A stretch of 64,000 nucleotides of DNA, taken from positions 8,928,501 to 8,992,500 of the forward strand of contig NC_092474.1 of assembly GCF_047495875.1 (NCBI RefSeq), read 5' to 3'. A program made the position numbers and the translations under genes. The notes under the pieces were generated by a model that was not told the origin of the DNA, made no database searches, and worked only from the letters and a program-made list of their open reading frames with translations. Positions within the stretch are counted from its first letter, which is position 1; the number at the start of each line of letters is the position of its first letter. This DNA comes from Pithys albifrons albifrons (taxonomy: Eukaryota > Chordata > Aves > Passeriformes > Thamnophilidae). This document shows, piece by piece, positions 28,101 to 38,000 of this stretch.

Positions 28101-31100
28101 TTCAAGCCAGAGAGTAACCACAGCGAGTATTTTTTTATATTTGAATTATGCTACCTGACATTTGACCAAACCTTGACTTCAGCATCTGTCTGTCTGGTAA
28201 GAATGTACATTCCTGGAAATGTACAGACATGTGAAGTTCCATACTTCTGTTCCCTGGCAGTGTGTGAACTGTTATACATCTGAGTTTGCTGTCTTTGTGA
28301 AACTTTGATTACTAATCTTCAATCTAATCACTTTTTCATCACTTTTCCTTTTTTTTCCTTTTTTTTTAAATAAAGTTAAATGCTATCTGTCTGGCCAGAC
28401 TCTTCTAGAATATGTCTGAAGCAGGCAAGTTAGGCTATGAGCACTAGAGGCAGTTACCATTATTTCTAAATGCTTAAAAGTATGCATTTTATACCTTTTT
28501 TTTTATATTAGTACAATACAAACATGGTGTATGAGCTGGAGCTTTGCAGCTGCTGCCTGGTCCTCAGCTGCAAGATGCAAACACACTTGCTTGTCTTGTG
28601 ATTGTTTATCACTGGAAATAAGAATGCATGATGTGGCCCCATAAGAATTTCTGTTCCTTAATACACCCATTTGTTTTCTTTGTGAAGATTTAAAACTGTT
28701 GTTCCATTGTCAAGTGTGGCAGACTGAACCTCTCTGGCAATTTTATCAGGGTGGGCTGTAGCCACTGTGTGGATGGAGAGAATAGTCAGCTGTACAACCA
28801 CTATGGTGTGATATGACAAAGAATGAAAATTTTGCTGCTGGCAGCATGTAATCCCTGCCTCCCTCCCACTTCTTTAGCTCCATCCTGCTTAAATCCATTC
28901 ACATAACTCTGAATTTTGAGTTATGCTCTGTGCATGTACAAGCATGATATGCTCAAGTGTCTATTTCATCTTCTACCTGCCTAATTAGAAAGAAGGAAAA
29001 ACAAAATAATTCCTTTTTCAAGTATTTCCATGACACTTGCTTATGGCATATAAACTAGAACTGCTTCTCTGTCTCAGCAAGACATAGGCACAATAAGGTG
29101 ACAAGAGATACAAGATTTGTAGAGAAGGCTGAAATAACAGATCAAAGGAAAGATTCAGCTGGGAAGAAAACCAAGGATATGATAGCCCAGTATTGCTAAA
29201 TGGAAAGAAAATAGAGAAAATAAAGAGAGACTGATAATCATATACATTTCTGATGGGAAAATTAAATGAATGCTAAAAACACGGAAACTAGAAATTCTAA
29301 TTTATTGCACTGAGTATATAAAATAACATTTGCTCACCAGAACTAACACTTGCCAAAGACACTTCCGTCTCTTTGGCCTTGAAATAGAAAACTCATCAAA
29401 TTCCAAGTCTTTTAATGTTAGGCAATCTATTCACCCACCTCTTATTTCTGATTCACTTGAGAAATGTGGTAGGGCTGAAGTTTGAATGAACAAATGTCAG
29501 TGTCTGAATGCACAAATGTCAGTGTTTGAATTAATAGAAACTCAGACATCAGACAGCCAAGCCAAAACATTCTGTGAAAAGCAGCACAGTACTATGTGCA
29601 AAAACAGTTGTTAACTCACTCTAACTTCTGACAGTTGGAGTCATATTACATAAAACAATTCCAAAAGTTTCTGTCCTCTTAGCAAATGAAGGTGACATGG
29701 TCTGTATTTTGACTGCACTTTTTTATAAACTTATTAAGACATGCATTTAAAAAAAAGAACAGGCACTGCGAACATATGAACTACCTAACAAAAGCAATAA
29801 TTTCAGAATTCTGCTGGCTTCAAGTGCAACCTGACACAGCTGATCCCATTTCAGTTCTGTGGATTAAGGGTCAAGAAGAAGATCCTGATGTATAGTTTGT
29901 GCAGATTGGGAACTCTGCAGATTTTGTACATGCCACACGAATTACAGGTTGCTGTTGAAATGCAGACTTGCACGGTTTTCAGGTTCTTTAGCAGAAGACA
30001 CAGAGGTGGCAATGCTTCCTAGACCCATTCTCCTTTGCTACACCCTCATTCAGAGGTATGACACATTCCTCCCTCATCCCCCTACCCCAGCTGCTTCTGC
30101 TCAGCCATCGCTGTCCAGCTGCGTGGCCAAACAGTCACACTGGGCTGCTGCCTTCACTTGCTGCCATGCAGTCTGATGTGAGGGCCATGGGCACACATGG
30201 TGTTCTGTCCACAGTTCTGCTCAGAAACCTTACAAGCCAACATTCTTCAATTTAAGCAAAGGAAGAAACGTACTGTGTGCCATCAAATATACCTTAATGA
30301 TACTTTTAGATATGGTCTAGATAGGCCCCAGTCTAGGTAGGTCTCTAAACACTTATCTAAAAAAAGTCACTTTGGTAACTTCTGAGAAGTGAAGTTTACC
30401 AGAAGGTAAAGTTAGGAGAGTTCTCTTCCTGGTAGAAGGCGTTTTATTCCCCCAAAAAGTCTATGTAAGTATTTTCCAAATTTAATAAAGTGTTATCTAC
30501 AAAAACTTGATAAGCAACTATAAGTTCATGACAAAAAGAAGTAAGAGCAAATTCTGCGTTATAAGAAAGATCAGCAATTAGAATACACAAAATGTATCCA
30601 AAAGGACCACGCATCTGATGGGTGTGACACCGTGACCATCTGGAACTGCCACTTCAGATCTTAAACAGAACAGCCACTCTTTACCAGAGGAGAACCGTCG
30701 TACTTGAAGTCACTAGTAACAACTGAAATGAGGACAAAAATCACACTAACAGGTAGTGAAGCTTCAGGCTTCCCAGACTCCTCGGCAGAACGAGAAGCTG
30801 AAGGTCACAGCGGTCCATGCTCGCCAGGGAGCAGGGGCAGCGCAAGTGCAGACAGTCGAGACGGCCACTCTGCCCGGTCTGGCTCTGCAGCCCCGTTTAT
30901 GCCCTGCTTGCCACTCGTTTTTCATTTCCTAGGGAGAGTCACATTCTGCTCTCCCTGAGAATGCCTCCATTCTACACATCTAGCTATCAAACCACTTTTA
31001 CAGAGAGATGTGCTGCGCTTCTTTCTCTTACCTCATGCTTTTCATACAGTTTCCGAGCTCCCAGCTCAGCAAGCACAGACAGCGCCTCAAATACCCGCGA

Positions 31101-31565
31101 ACTCCACACAAAAATACTTCCTGCGTGTTTGCACGAGCAGCCTCGAGCCCAGCACCGACCCGGCGAGCAGGAAAGGCCGTCGTCGCGACCTCCAAGAGGC
31201 GCTGCCGGGCGGTAGAGCCTTCCGCGGGAGGCTGCGGGGCTCGGCTGCTCCGGGAGAGGCTGCCCGGAGAGAGGCTGCCCAGAGAGAGGCTGCCCGGAGA
31301 GAGGCTGCCCGGAGAGAGGCTGCCCAGAGAGAGGCTGCCCGGAGAGAGGCTGCCCAGAGAGAGGCTGCCCGGAGAGAGGCTGCCCGGAGAGAGGCTGCCC
31401 GGCTCTCTCGCCGCTCGGCCCAGCGGGGCGACTGGAGACAGTCCCAAACGCGCCCCCCTCCCGGCTGCCTGCGAAGCGTCACTCACCGGAGAGCACGGGC
31501 TCGCGGCAGCAGCTCAGCGCCAGCCCCGAGAGGGCCAGGACGGCCGCGAGGGCGGGAGGCTCCAT
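3987..31565 (-). CDS. KREMEN1: Kremen protein 1 (kringle-WSC-CUB transmembrane Dickkopf co-receptor), 9 coding exons
   Basis: Type I membrane protein that binds Dickkopf and LRP5/6 and promotes LRP removal from the surface, inhibiting canonical Wnt signalling (family knowledge). Seen: minus-strand exons 31487-31565, 21152-21314, 17420-17511, 12721-12845, 12129-12282, 8396-8728, 6886-7044, 5094-5178 and 3987-4149. They sum to 1353 nt, or 450 residues plus TGA, with all phases matching and GT-AG at every intron. Domain order: signal peptide about 1-20, kringle C28-C110, WSC about 112-206, CUB about 210-314, serine/threonine-rich linker 316-368, one hydrophobic helix about 372-392, tail to 450 ending NPLVGN. 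Length is close to mammalian KREMEN1 (about 460-490), and the kringle, WSC and CUB are near-identical to that family, which favours KREMEN1 over KREMEN2. The start was chosen for its GCCATGG context and the hydrophobic leader after it. Promoter is a CpG island. Confidence 0.97.
5094..5178 (-). CDS. KREMEN1: KREMEN1 coding exon 8: transmembrane segment
   Basis: Residues 369-396. [20 protein letters not shown] is a clear single hydrophobic helix followed by IIIHVAM. TTACAG acceptor, GTAAGT donor. Too short to stand out as an open reading frame; placed by phase and by similarity to the KREMEN1 helix. Confidence 0.93.
6886..7044 (-). CDS. KREMEN1: KREMEN1 coding exon 7: extracellular juxtamembrane linker
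   Basis: Residues 316-368. Contains [20 protein letters not shown] and TTSPSHP, conserved in the KREMEN1 stalk. TTTCAG acceptor, GTAATA donor after CCATGCCTG. Confidence 0.93.
7415..8176 (+). mobile_element. CR1 LINE fragment, C-terminal part of ORF2, 5' and 3' truncated
   Basis: The plus strand encodes a degraded CR1 ORF2 C-terminus. One open stretch (7742-8176) has the hallmark blocks [23 protein letters not shown]-like and [10 protein letters not shown]. Upstream (7430-7740) is the frameshifted segment [19 protein letters not shown]. The 5' end is truncated, as usual for CR1. The 3' end is also missing: homology stops right after the GGAGGTATTTTAAGAAA segment, and the usual 3' tail with ATTCTATGAT-like repeats is absent. 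Lies antisense in KREMEN1 intron 6, about 220 bases from exon 6. Confidence 0.92.
8250..8382. repeat. Local direct duplication, copy A (beside KREMEN1 exon 6)
   Basis: About 130 bases starting TTTTACCCACTGTGCAGTGG are repeated in the same orientation at 10417-10545 with small indels. Shared blocks include AAGATAGATAAAA, GCCACTTCAGAAAT and AAATGCTTCATTGAAA. Copy A ends within about 15 bases of the exon 6 splice donor. Confidence 0.9.
8396..8728 (-). CDS. KREMEN1: KREMEN1 coding exon 6: CUB domain
   Basis: Residues 205-315. [20 protein letters not shown] opens the CUB, followed by [30 protein letters not shown] and [11 protein letters not shown]. One large exon encodes the whole CUB, as in other vertebrate KREMEN1 genes. 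CACAG acceptor, GTAAGA donor. Confidence 0.97.
9190..9480 (-). mobile_element. Old CR1 LINE 3' fragment
   Basis: Reads as reverse-complement CR1 3' sequence: CACAGAACAAGTCGAGGCTG, GGAAGGGACCCTGAAGAT, then CCCCTGCTCAAAGCAGG and CCTCTCTGTGCAACCTTTTCCAG-like text. Strongly diverged. The right boundary is uncertain. Confidence 0.75.
10417..10545. repeat. Local direct duplication, copy B
   Basis: Second copy of the sequence at 8250-8382, same orientation, about 2.17 kb away on the other side of exon 6. After 10545 similarity fades into TTATCTAATTGATAGAACAG, which may be a decayed remnant of the exon 6 donor region. Confidence 0.88.
12129..12282 (-). CDS. KREMEN1: KREMEN1 coding exon 5: second half of WSC domain
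   Basis: Residues 154-204. [19 protein letters not shown], then [19 protein letters not shown]. This is the cysteine-rich end of WSC. TCAAAG acceptor, GTAAGT donor after TTTGACA. Confidence 0.95.
12721..12845 (-). CDS. KREMEN1: KREMEN1 coding exon 4: first half of WSC domain
   Basis: Residues 112-153. Begins [20 protein letters not shown] and ends CRSQQFK. TGCCAG acceptor, GTGATT donor. Intron 4 to the next exon is only about 440 bases. Confidence 0.95.
12846..17419 (-). other. KREMEN1 intron 3
   Basis: About 4.6 kb, AT-rich, no recognised repeat family and no exon signals that fit the gene. Open stretches here (for example around 14795-15262) show no conserved protein. Confidence 0.6.
17420..17511 (-). 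CDS. KREMEN1: KREMEN1 coding exon 3: second half of kringle
   Basis: Residues 81-111: [19 protein letters not shown] and then the closing kringle cysteines in [16 protein letters not shown] acceptor, GTAAGA donor. The split codon A|TG joins to exon 4. Confidence 0.96.
17512..21151 (-). other. KREMEN1 intron 2
   Basis: About 3.6 kb of AT-rich single-copy-looking sequence. No repeat family, RNA gene or exon recognised. Confidence 0.6.
21152..21314 (-). CDS. KREMEN1: KREMEN1 coding exon 2: first half of kringle
   Basis: Residues 27-80. Begins [18 protein letters not shown] and continues to [15 protein letters not shown] acceptor and GTAAGA donor. Carries the first kringle cysteines, the PCLFWNETF strand and an N-glycosylation sequon (NQT). 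Confidence 0.96.
22111..22210 (-). mobile_element. CR1 LINE 3' end
   Basis: AATCACAGAATCACAGA tail repeat, then TGGATTGAAAGGGACCTGAA and TTCCAACCCCCCTGCCATGG. This is the reverse complement of a CR1 3' terminus. Confidence 0.9.
22290..22486 (+). mobile_element. CR1 LINE 3' end
   Basis: Plus-strand CR1: GAACAAGTTGCCCAGAGAGG, TGGAGATCCTCAAAA, GGAGGAGATGACCTCCAGAG, CACTTCCAACCTCAACCATT, then the tail TCTGTGATTCTGTGAT. Confidence 0.92.
31251..31399. repeat. 15-bp minisatellite, about 10 units, in KREMEN1 intron 1
   Basis: Nine full units of CGGAGAGAGGCTGCC or CAGAGAGAGGCTGCC (31265-31399) plus a shorter first unit at 31251-31264. The only variable position is the second base of the unit (G or A). 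Because 15 is a multiple of 3, several frames stay open through it and make alanine/arginine-rich or serine/leucine-rich readings; I regard these as artefacts. Confidence 0.97.
31487..31565 (-). CDS. KREMEN1: KREMEN1 coding exon 1: start codon and signal peptide
   Basis: Encodes residues 1-26 plus one base, beginning [18 protein letters not shown], a typical alanine/leucine-rich signal peptide. The ATG lies in a strong GCCATGG context. The exon ends CTCTCCG followed by GTGAGT. It sits inside a CpG island, and a 15-bp minisatellite starts about 85 bases into intron 1. Confidence 0.93.
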
Positions 31566-32480
31566 GGCCAGCGGCCGCCGGGCCGCACCGCGCTCGGAGG
31601 AGGCAGCCCCGGCGCTCCGGGGGCGGCACAGACGGCCGGGAAGAGCGCGAAGTGCGGGCAGCACAGGCCCTACAGCATGTCCTGTGAGTGCGCCCCGGCG
31701 AGGTGCCGAGTGGCAGATGAGGGATCCTATTACCAGCCATGTGACAGGAAAGGATAGAGACCGACATCCCAACCTGCTGCAACGCGGGTCCGCACAACTG
31801 CCGCTTCCACTTTTGACGCCGACAGGCGGGGGCTTAACGGCGTTCGCGCTGGGACAGCGGAGGAGATCGGCGGAGCCCTCCCCGCAGGTCGGTCTGCCCC
31901 GCCGTTAGCGTTAGCAGGGCCTGGCCACCCCTGGCACACACACACAGACACGCGCTCCTCCAGCCCAGGGGGGACCTACGCCTCACTCTCGTCGTTCCCC
32001 GCGGCCCTCTCGCACCCCGTGTCCCGCTGCGGCCGCGGGAGGCCGGGCAGCCGCTGGCCCGGCCTGCGAGGCACCCACAGAGGCGGCCGGGGCAGAGTGC
32101 GGCGGTGCAGCCTGGCTGTCATCTCTTGAAGACGCGGGGCCACGGGCGGACACGACACAGGAAGAAAACGCTGCAAACTTGGTACTATTCCCGTGCGGCT
32201 CCCGCCCGCTCACAGCCGCCTCTCTGAGGCAGGCGGACACCAGCAGCTCCGCGGGCGGCGAGGTGTCAGCGCCGCACGCTGCTATTTAGGGAGTCGTTCT
32301 GAAACCGGACAGGCACCTTTCGCCTGACAGCAATGACTGGCCGCTGGAGCCCGGCCTGAGGGCGCGGGCGCTGTCACTGCCCGGCTGCAAACACCCCGTG
32401 GGCTCTGGCGGCCCGAGGGGGCGGAGCTGCCGGCCGGGCGTGGCCCCGGGGCCGCAGTCGTGGCCCCGGGACGGGCTGCA

Positions 32481-35015
32481 CAGACTGGCATCGGTGCCCA
32501 CACATGCACAGGAACACGAGGCGCTTGTGGACGGATATAGAGAGGCAGGAACAGCAGGACGAGCGCACATCCAAACTCTGTGAGGCGCGAACCCAAGGAG
32601 ACACCCACGCCTACAGCGTAACATCCATCATGCAGAGCCACAAACGCAAACAGAAGGGAAGAGACTCCCGGAACCGAAAGAAAAGGAGCAGCGTTGCTTT
32701 CTCACAACGGTGAATGCAGAAAGATAAGGTTTGGTTTTGTGGAGGTTGTTTTTTTTTTCATGTGCATGCAGACACCAGAATGTCAAGGTGATAATGTCAA
32801 GCTGTTGTCTAAACTTACACAAAGTCTCGTTACCGGACCCGTGAGACATCTTAGCAACGGCAATACAGCTTTGGGGAAAAGCAACCAACAGAAAAAACTG
32901 CCACACGAAGGAGGGCAGGCGTTCTTGTCTTTGTAGCACCTTTACATCATTGCTGTGTAATGAAGTGGCACCTTCAATTACCCGTAAAGGGAGTGAGCAA
33001 TTTTCTACTCTGAAAAAGGAAGCAACAAAATAGTTTGTAGGCCGTACCTGTTGTAGCAGTACATAGTGTGAATCCATCTCACTTTCATCATGCAGAAACC
33101 TCCCAACATATAAAGCTGTAAGGTTGATTTTGAGGGCAAACACATGCTTACATTCCTTTTAGCCTTTTCTGTTCATAAAAAGCAGGATTCTGTATATTAG
33201 CATGGCTTTACACAAAAATTTTAATATAAGTATTAGTTCGAATTCTAATATTTAATAATTTTGAGCTGAATTCCTAGTGAATGTAGCATTTTTAAGCTGA
33301 TGAAATACTAAAAAACAAGAGCAGTGTTCTGTTGGCTTGGTGATTTTATTTTTTTTCCTTTTTAGCAATAAATGTGGAAATATTTAGTTCCTTCTCACAC
33401 ACAAGAGTCTTCTCTCAGAGGACTGGGATCCCATTGTGCTCCCATTCTATTAATTTTGATTCCATTTTATCTGGCATTCTGTTCCTTAAGGACACTGGAA
33501 CAGAGAAGGCTTACAAATTTATAACAGTGTATTCCTAACAAAGTTCACAAAATCAGCCATATCTCCAAAAGGCCATTTCAGGTTTCCAGCATTCCTAGGG
33601 GCAGCCAGTTCCTAGCCAGTGATAGACTTCTTTCAAAACTCTTTCTTTTTACATGACTTTTTCTTTCCATTAGTACTTCAGCTTACTATATTCAAGATCT
33701 CTTTCTCATTTTGTGGTTTGTGGTCTCTGTATACACACAACAACAATACAACAGCAATGACAGCTAACAAGTAATGAATAATTTTATATTTCATAATACA
33801 TAGTCTGAGGCATTTCTTTCAAATTGTCTTGTTCCCATTACAATGTAAAACTGGTACTATTAATTCATTTAGAGTTTTCCTGTCCATTGGTACAGGACAG
33901 TTTTGGTACAGGTAGTTTTGTCCTTGCTTTTTGAAACCACCATGATTTTCCAGGAGTTTATAAATTAAAGACCTTAAAAAAACAGATGAAAAAACCTCCA
34001 AAAGTTAGCAATTGTTACATTGTTGAAAAGAGCTCAACAATATAGAAATGACTTCACAAACCCTTTGGGATGTAGGTAAAAGCACATTTTTTTTCCTAAA
34101 AGGATTCTGTACAAGGCAGTTAATTCAGAAATCACTTTTTAATGACGATAATGAAACACATTATAATGCAGCTAGATAAATGGTATGCATGTTGTGGTAG
34201 TTCAAGGAAAGCACTGCAAGTTTTGCAAAACATTCCCAGTGCAGCTAACAGATTTTTTGTTTTGAAGATGGACTCTAATGTGACAGATGAGTAACGACGG
34301 ATTTTTTTAAAAGTCATTCTACATTAATGTGGAAGGAAATGTATAATTTTCTGAGTAATCACCTTCTCTCTCTTCCAATTGTACAGTTCTAAAATTAGGT
34401 GAGAACTGGAACAAAAATGTCACTTTGAGTTCATGTTCAGAGACTTGCCAAAATATAAGAATGCAGTGTTTAAATACTAATATCTCTCCCTCTCTACCAA
34501 AAAAAAAACCCCATCCAAATCTGCAAATTCCACCTGATCTGCCATTAGTTCATCTGACTGATATGCATCCACTTTCACATCTATCTAAGCCTCCCATGGC
34601 CCCTGAGAAGGCAAATGTTTCTCTGATAATTGCTAGCATAGTAGGCACTTACTTTTTTTTTTTAACCAGCTCTCAAATAAAGGATGAATAGTGCAAAGGA
34701 AATACGAACTCTTCCAATTTTCTCAGAACTCTGGTTCTGCTGGCAAAGACGTGACTGGCAGAAGAAACCAGTGCCTGTAACTTTGAGACTAATGCTTTCA
34801 GAAGCATTATCTTTTGTTCATGATGGACAGTAGGCTCAGCCTGCCATGGTGTAATCTCAGGAAGCTGATGAGCATTTCCCATACAATTCAGTACTCATTA
34901 TACTGAAAGGAGAAATCAAATTATATCATACTGTATAATACCATTGTTTGTCTTTGGAAAGTCTGTCTGTTGCTGGGGACGATTCAATCCTCTGCTATGC
35001 TTTTTCTGTATTTCA
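32481..35015. other. Intergenic: SUSD2 3' flank to KREMEN1 upstream
   Basis: Short gap between two head-to-tail genes. Mostly AT-rich. Minus-strand AATAAA hexamer candidate at 33345-33350. SUSD2 3' UTR must lie in the right part. No further gene seen. Confidence 0.6.
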
Positions 35016-35097
35016 TTAAAAACTCTGCTGGAATTTCCTTGTTTCTTGTTCAGATATATCTGGAATCTCTGAAGTAGGTTTCTGGTTGCCTTTGTGT
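35016..35097 (-). CDS. SUSD2: SUSD2 coding exon 15: cytoplasmic tail and stop
   Basis: Residues 807-833: [20 protein letters not shown] then RKFQQSF and TAA. The acceptor TTTCAAAAG is preceded by a long T-rich tract and a TTAAC branch-like site. Phase 2 fits exon 14 exactly, and KGN aligns with the KGN in the tail of human SUSD2. The rest is unlike human, so this exon is less certain. Confidence 0.65.
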
Positions 35098-38000
35098 CTT
35101 TTGAAACAAAAAAACAGTTAAAAAATAAAACCAAGCCAAAGGGTAAAGATGACTGTTAAAGTAGTTATCATAATGTCATTGCTTAGTACAAGGTGAGAAG
35201 AATATTGGGGTTTTTGGAATAGTAATGTTGCACCAATTTTAAAAGTACCAGTTGTGTGCAATTCCAGTGCACGCTGCCCCAAGAAACAACATACCTCCCC
35301 TGTTTTACAGTATAAAGATTCAAAATATTTAAATTATCATAATTAATGACTGAAGGAGATGTAACACTCCTTCTATTTGAGCAACATATGATGAAATCAA
35401 CAAATACTGAAGGTTTGCTATTATTCCTGTACAATAACAATGATCAATTTCCATTTTCTAGTGCAATGGTCTAAATTATAGGAGCAAAAGGAAAAACTGG
35501 GCAAACATCAGTGGTTAGACAACACCAATAATGAAAGGTCTGGAAAGAAGGCTGGGTTTTGAGTACGAAAAAGACAGGAAAAAAGTTGAATGAGCAGCAA
35601 ACTTGGGCTTCAGTGATAAATTCTGAACATTAAATTAGCTTATTTTTTAGGCTAGGAGAAACATACAGCCAAAATATTAATAGATGCATTTGTGACCACC
35701 TATCAGCCCTCACAACTGGCTGAGAGGGAAAAGTATAAAACCAACGTACTGATTTGCTGAGGACCTTTGAATTTTGATTTCTTTAATTATAACCACTGTG
35801 GTGTCATTCCCCACCCCACTCCCATACACAGGATCATGTGTTTGAGCAAGAAACTTACCTTTCACTTTTAGGATAGAAAAGTGTGTGGAGAAAGCTTGAA
35901 AATATAGTAATTTCTTTTTTTTCTGTTGTTTTGTGATTTTGTTGGTTTAGTTTTTTGGCTTGGTGGGGACTTTTTGCTTTTGTTTGGTTGGGTTTTTTGT
36001 TAAAGGAGAAAGCAACCAAAAAGCATATAACATTAAATAATTGAGATTTTTATATATATTTTATGGGCCTTGCTGCTTTTTAAGATACTTTCCTCTAGCT
36101 TCCTATGTAAGGATGGTCTTAGCTGTGAACACTGAGAGCAGCTCCTTTTCATAGATTAACAGAATCGTAGAAGAGATGGGATTGGAAGGGACCTTAAAGA
36201 TGATGTAGTTTCAACCCTCTGCCATGGGCAGGGACACCTTCCACCAGCCCAGGGTGCTCCAAGCCCCGTCCAACCTGGCCTGGAACACTTCCAGTAATGG
36301 GGCAGCCACAGGTTCTCTGGGGAACCTGTTCTGGGGCCTCACCACCCTTAAAGAAAATAATTTCTTCCTAATTTCTAATCTAAACCTACCCTCTTTCAGT
36401 TTGAATGCATTATCCTGGCAAGGACAGTGAAGTGTTTTCCATAAAAGATAGCAGAAAGCTACCAGGTTTGATTTCTTGGTTGATGAGAAAAATTATTAAA
36501 GAGGTAATAACAGTTGCTATTTCAGGAGGTTCATTTTTGGGTTTTGGTTCAATTGAGGCTTACCTCTCCTTTCTACATAAAAATGTCAGACGTGCCAGGA
36601 CTGCAAGACCCACTATTCCAAATACACTGCCAAGAAGAATGAGTTGCTCGATAGCTGAAAAACAGAGACCAACCACAAAAAAAACACCAGGAAAATTTTG
36701 ACACATTTACTCGTTTGAATGCAGTCACAAGGTGATTTTTGAAACTGTACATGCAGTGTTAATTTTTCTGTTCCTTGTGTTTGTGGAACAAACTGCCTGT
36801 CTTGGCAGGGGGGTTGGACTAGATGGTCTCCAGAGGACCCTTCCAACTCTTACTATTCTGTGATTCTCAAACTGGTAAAGATCAGGAACTCACAGAATTT
36901 CTGTATTTGACTGTTGGGGCAGGTGCCTGCACAAGCTGTTGTAATTCAAAGAAAGGATGTCTGGTGGTTACTATGTAGTCAGCACCGTGAATGTACAATA
37001 TTTACACAGAACTGCCAATCTCAAAACTTGCAGTTTTTTCAATCCTTTGTCCGTAAGGTTTGATTGATTTCAAAATTGGTGCTCTTTTGCCATTAAATTT
37101 GGAAACTGTCTTTACTGCTTCATAACCTACATAAAAGAGCAGAAGTGACTGTTCTGATGTGGGTTGAGTGGATACAGCATCAAACAGTTTGAACACACTA
37201 AAAGTGTCAGTTCTGTGGCTGCATAATAAGGACACATGAAAGACAGAAAGAAAGCAGATATGAAACAAATTTTGAGTAACAAATCTCGTTTTGTTTTCTT
37301 ACTCTGCTAAGCAGTTGCAATTTACCAGTTCTGTCCCTTCCCTAATAATGTACTGCAGTCCAGGATCTGTATATACTGGGTCAGAAAGGCAAAGATAAAC
37401 CTGCAGCTGAACTTGGAAAGGGATGCAAAGAGTAACAAGAAGGGCTTCTACAGGTTTTTCAGCCAGAAAAAGGAGGTCAAAGGTGGTGTACCCCGCCCCA
37501 GTGAACAGGGCTGGCAAACTGATAACAGCAGACAAGGAGAAGGCTGAGATACTCCATGACATTTTTGCCTCGGTCTTCAAGGACAGCTTCTCATCCCATA
37601 CCTCTTGAGTGGGTGGACTGCAAGACTGGGATAGGGGGAGCAAAGTCCTTCCCACTGTAAGAGATCAAGCTCATGACCACCTGAGGAGCCTGAAAGTACA
37701 CAAGTCTATGTAATCTGATGAGATGCGTCCCAGAGTCCTCGGGATTGGGCTGATGTAGTTGCCAAGCTACTCTCCATGGTATTCAAGAAGTCATGGCCAG
37801 TCCTGCAGGGCAGTGCTAGCAGGCTGTTGTATGGCTGTGGTGAGCAATGGAGGCTAAAGATACCGCACAGGTAAATTTTTCATGACACGTAAGATTGGTG
37901 ACAGGAGATGCAGCATCTGGAGTGAACTGTCTGGGAGAAACAATGATTCCTGTATTTTGCATCCTTTAAGGAAAATACCTGCAGGAGTAACCACCACTGA

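Larger units (their letters stand above)
21315..31486 (-). other. KREMEN1 intron 1
   Basis: About 10.2 kb. Holds two CR1 ends facing outward (22111-22486), a 13-base G run at 25050-25062, a 23-base near-repeat (GAATGNACAAATGTCAGTGT) at about 29484-29527, and, next to exon 1, a 15-bp minisatellite in the CpG island. Otherwise AT-rich sequence without recognised content. Confidence 0.65.
31100..32480. promoter_or_regulatory. KREMEN1 CpG island promoter
   Basis: GC-rich, CpG-dense block surrounding KREMEN1 exon 1 and extending about 900 bases upstream on the minus strand. Contrasts sharply with AT-rich flanks. No TATA box near the start codon was seen. The transcription start cannot be placed exactly. 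Confidence 0.8.

Noticed and set aside
31008..31772. Long overlapping open frames on both strands through the KREMEN1 CpG island (up to 249 codons)
   Set aside because: They are carried by the stop-free 15-bp repeat and high GC. Only the short signal-peptide stretch in exon 1 is part of a real gene.
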